5,625 nt of DNA from NCBI GenBank assembly GCA_002313925.1, contig DCAZ01000130.1, positions 1-5,625 on the forward strand. The letters run 5' to 3'. Positions 1 to 5,625 of this stretch are shown here, in pieces. The notes beneath the pieces were generated by a model. The model was not told where the DNA came from and made no database searches. It saw nothing but the letters and a program-made list of their open reading frames with translations. The stretch is from Gemmatimonadales bacterium UBA1120. GTDB lineage: Bacteria > Gemmatimonadota > Gemmatimonadetes > Longimicrobiales > Gaopeijiaceae. The position numbers were made by a program, and so were the translations under genes. Within the stretch, counting starts at the first letter, position 1. Each line of letters starts with the position of its first letter.

Positions 1-1716
1 GATCTCTTCGTGCCTTCGCTTATTAGTTTCACGGTCCGATGTCACTCGTAAAATCGATGTGCGGCCAGATTCTAAGGCCGTCGCGAGTTCGGTGCCCAGG
101 TCATTAATCTCCAAATCCGACCAGCCCAGGTTGTGTATTGCCGCTGTATGCTGGAAGTCGAGCCCATGCGGGGTAGCAAAGAATTGGCTGAACACAGGTT
201 CATGGTCAGCTATGGGCAGCATATGGAAAATCCCACCGCCATCATTATCGATCAACACAAATACAACGGGACAATCGGGTTCACGACTCCAGAGTAAACC
301 ATTTTGATCATGGAATAATGCAATATCGCCGAGGACACACACCGTCGGCGCTGGCCGAGCCGCAGCAACACCAAAGGCTGAAGAAACAATGCCATCTATT
401 CCGCTCGCTCCGCGATTACCGAACACCATAATCCGCTCTTGTCTAGGAAGGCCAAAAGCGTCCAGATCGCGTACCGGCATGGAACTCGAAACAAAAAGAT
501 TTCCTCCTTTCGGAAGGACTTCGGCGACCGTTGCAAGTACGTCCCCTTCGTGCAGGGCACCCTCATCTACATCTATGGCGTGTCGAGCCGCTCGCGAAGC
601 AGCATGCCATAACGAAGTCCAGGCCTGGTCAACATTGTTGTCGGCACGTTCCGCTAATGCGTGGAGGGTTTTTTCAGGATCCGCCCTAACGTAATCCGTG
701 GCTGTAGCTCCGTGATCCTTCCAGCGCCCTCCTGCATCCACGACAATGTGTCTGACGCCATTGTGTCGCTGCAGCCAACCCTGAAGCGCAGCCGAGGTCG
801 GAGTTGCACCCACCCGGACCACAAGGTCCGGCTTAAGTGCAGCACAGATGGTTTCGTCCCTTAAGAACAGATCATAGGCCGCTACCACGTTGGCACCGCC
901 CGATGGACCGAAGCGGGCCCCTGATAGAGGATCTGCTAGAATCGGATATCCGGTAGCTGCAGAGAGGGAAAGAGAAGCCTCACCGACTTTGTCAGGTTCC
1001 GGTACTGGCCCAACCACAATCACCCCTCGCTTCGCAGCAAGGGCAAGTGCCAGTCGATCTAATTCGTGATCAGATAGTCGGGTCCGCCCTACAGAGATCT
1101 CAACGAACGGATTTCCATCAGTTCGACCATTAGCTGCAATGGGATGAGCAGCAACGAAATCCGGGTCCGGATCTACAGGCTCAAGAGGCTTGTCAAAGGG
1201 GAAGTTTATATGGACCGGCCCAAGAGGTGCGGTCAGTGAGGCAGCTACTGAACGGACAGCGACCGTTCGAAGATGTTGAAGAGCTGGGCCGTCTGTTACG
1301 GGCGGCGGTACATCTATGAAGTCCCTAACATACGTACCGTACAGGCCGACTTGATCTATTGTTTGATTCGCATCTGCTCCCCTGAGGCGATGCGGACGGT
1401 CGGCGGTTAAAACCAGCAGGGGGGCTTCACAGAGCGAGGCCTCGATTACAGCTGGAAAAACGTTCGCCGTCGCTGTACCCGAGGTGGTTATGATTGCCGC
1501 AGGAGAACCGGAAGCCTTAGCGATACCTAAAGCAAAAAAAGCTCCCGAGCGCTCATCGAGATGCACGCGCATGCGGAACCGACCGTCCTGAGCAAAAGCC
1601 ATAACCAGAGGTGTCGAGCGCGAGCCAGGAGCTATAACCACATCTTCAACACCACATCGGGCAAGTTCATCGACAAATGCTCGCGCCCAGAGCGTCGTTG
1701 CGGCTGCCTCAGTCAT
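1..1716 (-). CDS. menD: MenD, SEPHCHC synthase (3' end cut by window edge)
   Basis: 2-Succinyl-5-enolpyruvyl-6-hydroxy-3-cyclohexene-1-carboxylate synthase is a cytosolic, thiamine-diphosphate and Mg-dependent enzyme that decarboxylates 2-oxoglutarate and adds the resulting succinyl carbanion to isochorismate, the second step of classical menaquinone synthesis. Reading the minus strand from ATG at 1716 gives 572 codons without a stop. Visible hallmarks are the N-terminal VIAPGSRSTP (residues 27-36), HLDER with the ThDP-activating Glu at residue 55, SGTATANVFPAVIEA (79-93), ADRPHRLRGADANQTIDQ (105-122), GNRGASGIDG (433-442), the ThDP/Mg motif GDIALFHDQN (463-472) and NDGGGIFHMLP (491-501). The visible end resembles the MenD C-terminus, so probably only a few to about 20 residues are missing. 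The start overlaps the menF stop by 8 bases. There is no clear Shine-Dalgarno sequence, so coupled translation is likely. An in-frame ATG at 1740 would add eight residues, but MTEAAATTLWARAFVDELAR is the family-like start. Confidence 0.97.
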   Translation of the reverse strand, partial: MTEAAATTLWARAFVDELARCGVEDVVIAPGSRSTPLVMAFAQDGRFRMRVHLDERSGAFFALGIAKASGSPAAIITTSGTATANVFPAVIEASLCEAPLLVLTADRPHRLRGADANQTIDQVGLYGTYVRDFIDVPPPVTDGPALQHLRTVAVRSVAASLTAPLGPVHINFPFDKPLEPVDPDPDFVAAHPIAANGRTDGNPFVEISVGRTRLSDHELDRLALALAAKRGVIVVGPVPEPDKVGEASLSLSAATGYPILADPLSGARFGPSGGANVVAAYDLFLRDETICAALKPDLVVRVGATPTSAALQGWLQRHNGVRHIVVDAGGRWKDHGATATDYVRADPEKTLHALAERADNNVDQAWTSLWHAASRAARHAIDVDEGALHEGDVLATVAEVLPKGGNLFVSSSMPVRDLDAFGLPRQERIMVFGNRGASGIDGIVSSAFGVAAARPAPTVCVLGDIALFHDQNGLLWSREPDCPVVFVLIDNDGGGIFHMLPIADHEPVFSQFFATPHGLDFQHTAAIHNLGWSDLEINDLGTELATALESGRTSILRVTSDRETNKRRHEEI

Positions 1717-3154
1717 TCGGCATGTGCTGGGTTGCCCCATGATTCTCGAAAAGCGTCACGTGCCCCTCGGTTTCAATTCGGCCCAATCGCATACCGCTCG
1801 CTTCCAACGCTCTAAGCATCGGCTCGAACTTGATCGCGGTCTCATCCCATTCCAGTGCTGGGACCGAACCTTCGATGATTCCAGCACCGGCGAACAAACG
1901 CCAACCCGAACCCGCCGAAATTCCAGTTCTTAGGGCAGGAGCAAAAATCCCATTTCCCTCTGGATCAAACCAACCGACAGGGCCAGCATACCAGCCGCGA
2001 TCGAAGGGCTCCTCATCAGCCAACAGTGCCATAGCGGCTTCTCGAGGCAAACCACAAACTGCTGGAGTTGGATGGAGCAACCGAAGCAAGTCGAGGATGC
2101 CAATATCAGCAGGAACGCTGGCTCGGATCTCAGTCTCAAGATGCTGGATGCGAGCTAGTGTTAGAACGTGCGGTTGAGGGTCCGTCCGTATCTGCTGGGC
2201 CACAGTCTCCAGCCGTCTCAACATGTCATCAAGCGCTATGCGTTGTTCAATTCGATCCTTATCGCTCGCCAGTAACTGAGCTGCAAGTTCCGCTTGCTCA
2301 CGCGGTGTCGACCCACGTCTAATGGAGCCTGCCACAGCCGTCGCGTGAAAAACGCCATCCTGGAGTGTGGCTATTGTTTCAGGCGCGGCACCAACAATCG
2401 CAGAGCCGGGCTCAGGTTCGAACATGAAGACATGACTTCCACGGTTCGCCTCCCAAAGATGTTCGACAACTTCGACCGTATCGATGGAATCTCGAGGATC
2501 ACCTAAGTCCAAGTCTAGCGTCCGTGCAAGTACGACCTTTGATACAACCTCACCCCGGATGATCGCCAAGCACTCCTCTACTGCCCCCTCCCAGTTACTC
2601 CTGTCCGTTGCAGTTTGTATTCCTTTCGTTGGGAGTTTTGAGGCTCGCAATCTACCCTCGTGCGAAGCAAGCTCGGCGCGTAAAGCTTCAGCCTGGTGCC
2701 TTAGTCTCACGAAAACTTCATCTGCTGCATTAGGCTCTACGAATGTGCGTGCACGCAGCCACGCGTCACCAGAATCGTCTCCCTCCAACTCAAAGGCTGG
2801 AAGGTGAAAGAGCCAGGAAGGAAAAGATGCCCAAATGCCTTCCGGCACATGATCTGAACGAAATGAGAACCCACCATAAAAACGCGTGCGGGGCGCTCGC
2901 GTCGTTCCTCGCGGCAGAACTGGATTCAGAGCGATTTGACTGGCTCGCTCAGCGACTAGACCAAACCGGTCGGAGCTAGAGTCACCGTCCGGCCTCAATT
3001 CAACAGCGATTCCTTGATGAGCAACCCAGCGGCTTCCGCGTGCCCAGAAACCACGAGCATCTCCTTTAGCATGTGACAGAAAGACTTCCGGCCGGAGGTC
3101 CGGTGCAGGAACCGTGACCGTAGCAAGTCGTCGAGATTCTGGGGCAGAAGGCAA
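1709..3154 (-). CDS. menF: MenF, menaquinone-type isochorismate synthase
   Basis: Converts chorismate to isochorismate in the cytosol, the entry step of menaquinone synthesis, and feeds the MenD encoded directly downstream. Residues are numbered from the chosen TTG start (481 aa). The N-terminal half carries FYGGFSF (93-99) and FPSWLFHLP (111-119), typical of the fold. The chorismate-binding domain carries SKVVLAR with the presumed general-base Lys206, GAAPETI with the presumed general-acid Glu259, LLASDKDR (295-302), HPTPAVCG (361-368), FDRGWYAGPVGW (384-395) and GAGIIEGSVP-EWDE (423-438) with metal-binding acidic residues. Two things favour the TTG at 3154. It is preceded by GGAG at a 5-base spacing, and it gives the family's usual length. 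The frame is open up to a GTG at 3400, but those 82 extra residues look unlike MenF and would overlap the divergent gene. One oddity is that the usual Glu-His after the KDR segment is Glu-Gln here (residues 303-304). EntC/DhbC-type siderophore isochorismate synthases are related, but the menD neighbour argues for MenF. Confidence 0.94.
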   Translation of the reverse strand: MPSAPESRRLATVTVPAPDLRPEVFLSHAKGDARGFWARGSRWVAHQGIAVELRPDGDSSSDRFGLVAERASQIALNPVLPRGTTRAPRTRFYGGFSFRSDHVPEGIWASFPSWLFHLPAFELEGDDSGDAWLRARTFVEPNAADEVFVRLRHQAEALRAELASHEGRLRASKLPTKGIQTATDRSNWEGAVEECLAIIRGEVVSKVVLARTLDLDLGDPRDSIDTVEVVEHLWEANRGSHVFMFEPEPGSAIVGAAPETIATLQDGVFHATAVAGSIRRGSTPREQAELAAQLLASDKDRIEQRIALDDMLRRLETVAQQIRTDPQPHVLTLARIQHLETEIRASVPADIGILDLLRLLHPTPAVCGLPREAAMALLADEEPFDRGWYAGPVGWFDPEGNGIFAPALRTGISAGSGWRLFAGAGIIEGSVPALEWDETAIKFEPMLRALEASGMRLGRIETEGHVTLFENHGATQHMPND

Positions 3155-3159
3155 GGCAG

Positions 3160-3165
3160 CTCCAA
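3160..3165 (-). promoter_or_regulatory. Ribosome-binding site deciding the menF start
   Basis: On the minus strand the bases read TTGGAG, then a 5-base spacer CTGCC, then TTG at 3154. The other possible starts, GTG at 3319 and GTG at 3400, have no comparable purine-rich motif at a suitable distance. This site is the main sequence reason for trimming the open frame to 481 residues. Confidence 0.6.
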
Positions 3166-3198
3166 GCCGAGTTTGAAGGTTTAGTGATCTAGAACTGG

Positions 3199-3223
3199 GC
3201 TCGGAATATAGGGGTAGCCGAGC
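3199..3223. repeat. Short inverted repeat around the candidate menF -10 box
   Basis: GCTCGG (3199-3204) and CCGAGC (3218-3223) are perfect 6-base inverted arms separated by 13 bases, and the candidate -10 box (3205-3210) lies in that spacer. The heptamer AGCCGAG at 3216-3222 recurs in direct orientation at 3165-3171, 51 bases away and beside the menF ribosome-binding site. The placement would suit an operator. However, arms this short are expected by chance about once in a region of this size, so the functional reading is uncertain. Confidence 0.3.
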
Positions 3224-3232
3224 GTTGATAAA
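3205..3232 (-). promoter_or_regulatory. Candidate sigma70-type promoter for menF-menD
   Basis: On the minus strand TATATT (3210 to 3205) matches five of six bases of the -10 consensus. A poor -35 candidate, TTTATC (3232 to 3227), lies 16 bases upstream. Transcription would begin near 3198, giving a leader of about 45 bases before the TTG start at 3154. A -10 box is easy to find by chance and the -35 is weak, so this is a suggestion only. If correct it rules out the longer menF start. Confidence 0.28.
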
Positions 3233-3380
3233 GCTGTCCGGTAGTCCTTCGGGATTAGGAGCAAGGACGGGACGGGGCTTTCTCCCTTGCTTCCTCAGCC
3301 TTACGCTGGACTCTAGCACCGCAGTGAATTGTTGCGTGCTTGTCTTCGGGTCACTGGAATCGGGGTCATGCTGCTCCGAC

Positions 3381-3387
3381 AGGGGGA
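3381..3387 (+). promoter_or_regulatory. Ribosome-binding site of the secreted propeller gene
   Basis: The purine run AGGGGGA ends its G-tract at 3386, five bases before a TTG at 3392. That TTG opens a compact signal peptide beginning MEHRIITP. The competing in-frame ATG at 3368 has only a GGA triplet nine bases upstream. The strong purine run at ideal spacing favours the TTG, although ATG is the commoner start codon, so the choice is not settled. Confidence 0.5.
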
Positions 3388-3391
3388 ACTC

Positions 3392-5440
3392 TTGGAACAC
3401 AGAATCATCACACCGATTCTCTTGTCACTCTCGCTATTACTCATCGCTCTCCCTTCCAGAGCTCAAGACGCTCGGGCAGTTGCTCGACTTGCCCCGAGTG
3501 CGAGTCAATTATCACTAGCCGCGGGCGAGCAAGTTCCCTTCACTGTTCAAGCGCTAGACCTAAGCGGAGCCATCGTTGATGTACCACTCCGCATCACTGG
3601 ACCAAGAAATGCAGTCAGCATTGAGAACGGTATGGTACAAGGCCTGCAGCCTGGGGAATATGAGATTATCGTGACCGTGGTTGTCCCAGCAGATACTGGT
3701 CTCGAGCCCCTGTCTTTGCGCGTGCCAGTCGTTGTTACTTGGCCACGTGCTAGTGCAGTCGGCGTCGAAGCTAGGGCAACTCTGTATGAGGGAACGACAG
3801 TCGAACACCGAGCCTGGGTAACGCACGCGGATAACTCAGTCCGGCCGGATCCCGAGATCAGATGGTCTTCATCAGATCCATCTATTGCCACAGTTGATCA
3901 GTTCGGGAACGTCACCGCTCAAATGTTAGGGACCGTGACTATTACTGCTTCTTTTGAGGGCGTAACCGACTCGGTTACTCACGAAGTGACAGCTTTCCCA
4001 GGAACCCAGATTGAATTGATGGGAAGTCCAGACACCGGAGTTCGTACTGGTGACGTGATTCACTTCGATGCTATGGTGCGGGATGATGCCGGTTCAATGG
4101 TAGAAGATGCACCTCTAAGCTGGTCCCATTCGTACAGCGCAACTGAGGGGATGCTTGGGGTACCCGCAACCGGTCAGATGCTGGGAGGGAAATTCGTTGC
4201 TGATATCGCTGGTATACACTCAGTAACTGTTAGCGCAGGCCCATTGTCGGCCCGAGCCTCCTTTGAAGTGTCCCCCAGGGAGGTTGTGCAAGAACTCGAA
4301 GTCGTCGGCCACGGACCTGAGAATCGTTATCGGACCACAGATCTCTGGATCTTCGAGGGGACTGATGGTCGCGACTATGCCATTACGGGCTCGAAAGTCT
4401 CGGGTGGTTTTTCATTCTTCTACGATGTCACCAACCCCGCACTAATAACAAAAATTGACTCGATTCAAGTGGACGCGCGAACTATTAACGACGTGAAAGC
4501 CTCACCTGACGGACGCTACGCTGTTCTCTCGCGAGAGGGAGCAACAAACCGCCGCGATGGCCTTGTCATTCTGGATATGTCTGATCCGACGAACCCTGTC
4601 ATTGCATCGTTTTACGACGAAGGAATCACTGGCGGTGTTCATAATATGTTCGCCGCAGACGACTACCTGTACGCGCTCGCGAATGGGGACAAGTACGTGA
4701 TCATCGACGTGGCTGACATTTACGACCCCCAATACGTCTCTGAATACAACCACCCAGACAGCAGGCTCCATGACGTCTGGGTTGCCGACGGGCTCGCGTA
4801 CTCCTCCGAATGGGGCACCGGGGTTGTAGTCGTGGATGTCGGGAATGGACGCTGGGGAGGCTCTCCCGAAAATCCGGTGTTCGTTACTTCGTATGCCACA
4901 CCTTCTGGAGCGACACACGCGACGTTCCCCTACTATCAGGAATCGACAGGTAAAACATACCTCTTCCTTGGTGATGAGATCATGAACCGCCGAGGCCTGG
5001 CTTGGGCGGGATACCCAGAGTCTATGGGCTCTTACTCGAATAGGTACGATCCCTCAACTGGTACTGGTGGGATTCCTCTGGCTAACAGAGGCTACATTCA
5101 AATCATCGATTTTACGGATCCTGAGAATACGCAGATGGTCGCCCGTTATGAGGTTCCAGAATTTGGAACCCACAACATTTGGGTAGAAGACGACAAGCTC
5201 TATCAAGCCTACTATGAAGGAGGGCTGAGAGTCGTCGATGTGAGTGGAGAACTCATGGGTAATCTCTACACTCAGGGTCGCGAAATATCTGTCTTCAAGC
5301 CGGTGTCACAAACCGGCTATACCCAGAATGCGACCATGGTTTGGGGGGCACAGCCTCACAAGGGCCACGTCTTTTTCAGTGATACCAATTCGGGACTGTG
5401 GAGTGTCAAACTCCTACCCAAACAAAGACCTATCTCATAG
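3392..5440 (+). CDS. Secreted Ig-like / LVIVD-repeat beta-propeller protein
   Basis: Exported protein of 682 residues from the TTG start (690 from ATG 3368). A hydrophobic stretch ILLSLSLLLIAL (9-20) followed by SRA|QDA gives a signal peptidase I site after residue 24, so the mature protein is periplasmic, surface or extracellular. Roughly, residues 27-117 form a beta-rich Ig-like module and 120-203 a Big_2-like domain with WSSSDPSIATVD and FGNVTA. Residues 204-297 form a third Ig-like module and 301-676 a beta-propeller. The propeller repeats LVIVD-type strands: FSFFYDVTNP, GLVILDMSDPTNP, KYVIIDVADIYDP, GVVVVDV, YIQIIDFTDPEN and LRVVDVSG. Several blades begin with a His motif (VHN, LHD, THA, THN, PHKG). 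LVIVD repeats (PF08309) occur in secreted proteins of mostly unknown role. No LPXTG or C-terminal sorting tail is visible. It is transcribed divergently from menF and followed 42 bases later by a lipoprotein gene, probably in one operon. Ligand and activity cannot be inferred. Confidence 0.9.
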   Translation: MEHRIITPILLSLSLLLIALPSRAQDARAVARLAPSASQLSLAAGEQVPFTVQALDLSGAIVDVPLRITGPRNAVSIENGMVQGLQPGEYEIIVTVVVPADTGLEPLSLRVPVVVTWPRASAVGVEARATLYEGTTVEHRAWVTHADNSVRPDPEIRWSSSDPSIATVDQFGNVTAQMLGTVTITASFEGVTDSVTHEVTAFPGTQIELMGSPDTGVRTGDVIHFDAMVRDDAGSMVEDAPLSWSHSYSATEGMLGVPATGQMLGGKFVADIAGIHSVTVSAGPLSARASFEVSPREVVQELEVVGHGPENRYRTTDLWIFEGTDGRDYAITGSKVSGGFSFFYDVTNPALITKIDSIQVDARTINDVKASPDGRYAVLSREGATNRRDGLVILDMSDPTNPVIASFYDEGITGGVHNMFAADDYLYALANGDKYVIIDVADIYDPQYVSEYNHPDSRLHDVWVADGLAYSSEWGTGVVVVDVGNGRWGGSPENPVFVTSYATPSGATHATFPYYQESTGKTYLFLGDEIMNRRGLAWAGYPESMGSYSNRYDPSTGTGGIPLANRGYIQIIDFTDPENTQMVARYEVPEFGTHNIWVEDDKLYQAYYEGGLRVVDVSGELMGNLYTQGREISVFKPVSQTGYTQNATMVWGAQPHKGHVFFSDTNSGLWSVKLLPKQRPIS

Positions 5441-5467
5441 CTTGAAAGGTTGCTCGACCCGCCTGAG

Positions 5468-5473
5468 AAGAGG
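5468..5473 (+). promoter_or_regulatory. Ribosome-binding site of the lipoprotein gene
   Basis: AAGAGG lies nine bases before the ATG at 5483, in the 42-base gap after the propeller gene. I see no hairpin followed by a T-run in this gap, which fits read-through transcription from the propeller gene. Confidence 0.55.
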
Positions 5474-5482
5474 TTCGAACTA

Positions 5483-5625
5483 ATGGCATACAGAAGCCCA
5501 ATCATGCTAATGGCCCTGGTTGCGCTGGGTGCTTGTGAGCAGCCAACAGCGCCGGTTGTTAAAGATGTCGAGCTACTCAGTGATGCAGCAATCGCGAGCT
5601 TTGCCGAACAAATTTCGGAGTCTAG
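5483..5625 (+). CDS. Putative lipoprotein, N-terminal fragment (cut by window edge)
   Basis: Only the first 47 codons are present. They begin MAYRSPIMLMALVALGACEQ: a short n-region with one Arg, a hydrophobic core (residues 7-17) and the lipobox LGAC with the lipidated Cys at residue 18. The mature protein would start CEQPTAPVV, a flexible Pro/Thr/Ala linker common after lipobox cysteines, followed by a segment (DAAIASFAEQISES) that looks like the start of a helix. Signal peptidase II processing and membrane anchoring follow from the lipobox. Glu at +2 does not suggest inner-membrane retention under the E. coli rule, but that rule may not hold here. The same strand, the short gap and the ribosome-binding site point to co-expression with the upstream propeller protein. 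The function lies in the unseen part and I do not recognise the family. Confidence 0.82.
   Translation, partial: MAYRSPIMLMALVALGACEQPTAPVVKDVELLSDAAIASFAEQISES

Noticed and set aside
389..694. Plus-strand open frames across menD and menF (for example 389-694 and 1830-2177)
   Set aside because: They lie antisense to well-conserved enzyme genes, have low-complexity Ser/Arg/Pro-rich translations, and show no domain signal.
1..1716. Possible broken or frameshifted menD
   Set aside because: I translated the minus-strand frame codon by codon from 1716 to 1. It has no stop, and all expected motifs appear in order in one frame. It is incomplete only because the window ends.
3329..3391. Longer N-terminus for the propeller protein, from TTG 3329 or ATG 3368
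   Set aside because: The TTG at 3329 would bury the signal peptide behind 21 extra residues. ATG 3368 remains possible, but AGGGGGA at ideal spacing and a compact signal peptide favour TTG 3392.
3547..3891. Minus-strand open frames opposite the first Ig-like domain
   Set aside because: They are Ser/Thr/Pro/Arg-rich shadow translations opposite a coherent secreted protein, with no start context or recognisable motif.
4502..4918. Minus-strand open frame of 138 codons within the propeller gene
   Set aside because: It is antisense to a clearly coding region. The product is rich in Arg, Val and His, resembles no family I recognise and has no ribosome-binding site that stands out, so it is best read as a shadow of the plus-strand repeats.
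5473..5480. Perfect 8-base palindrome GTTCGAAC between ribosome-binding site and lipoprotein start
   Set aside because: An 8-base palindrome is expected about once every 256 bases, it has no flanking symmetry, and it is too short to form a convincing operator or terminator.
5441..5482. Terminator after the propeller gene
   Set aside because: No stem followed by a T-run is visible, and the next gene on the same strand begins within the gap's end.

Overview
The window reads as chromosomal DNA from a menaquinone-respiring, probably diderm bacterium of moderate GC content (roughly mid-50s per cent by eye). The combination of a menF-menD pair, a secreted Ig-like/LVIVD beta-propeller protein and a lipoprotein whose mature N-terminus starts C-E-Q-P-T-A-P is reminiscent of Gemmatimonadota and related environmental lineages. 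That placement is a weak impression from protein style, not a demonstration. I see no mobile element, CRISPR array, tRNA or rRNA.

Left half (1-3154, minus strand): two genes of the classical menaquinone pathway. menF (isochorismate synthase) is read first, and its last codons overlap the start of menD (SEPHCHC synthase) by 8 bases, so the pair is almost certainly co-transcribed and translationally coupled. MenF converts chorismate to isochorismate and MenD condenses isochorismate with 2-oxoglutarate. menD is intact for 572 codons and runs off the left edge close to its natural C-terminus. The menF reading frame stays open far upstream, to 3400, but family length and a GGAG ribosome-binding site favour a TTG start at 3154.

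Centre (3155-3391): a divergent intergenic region of 237 bases. It holds a candidate menF promoter, a small inverted repeat around its -10 box, and the ribosome-binding site of the plus-strand gene.

Right half (3392-5625, plus strand): a large exported protein with a signal peptide, about three Ig-like domains (the second a clear Big_2 type) and a C-terminal LVIVD-type beta-propeller with a recurrent histidine at blade starts. After a 42-base gap and a good ribosome-binding site comes the 5' end of a lipoprotein gene cut by the right edge. These two look like an envelope or extracellular cassette unrelated in function to the menaquinone genes. The propeller protein, whose ligand or activity is unknown, is the most interesting item in the window.
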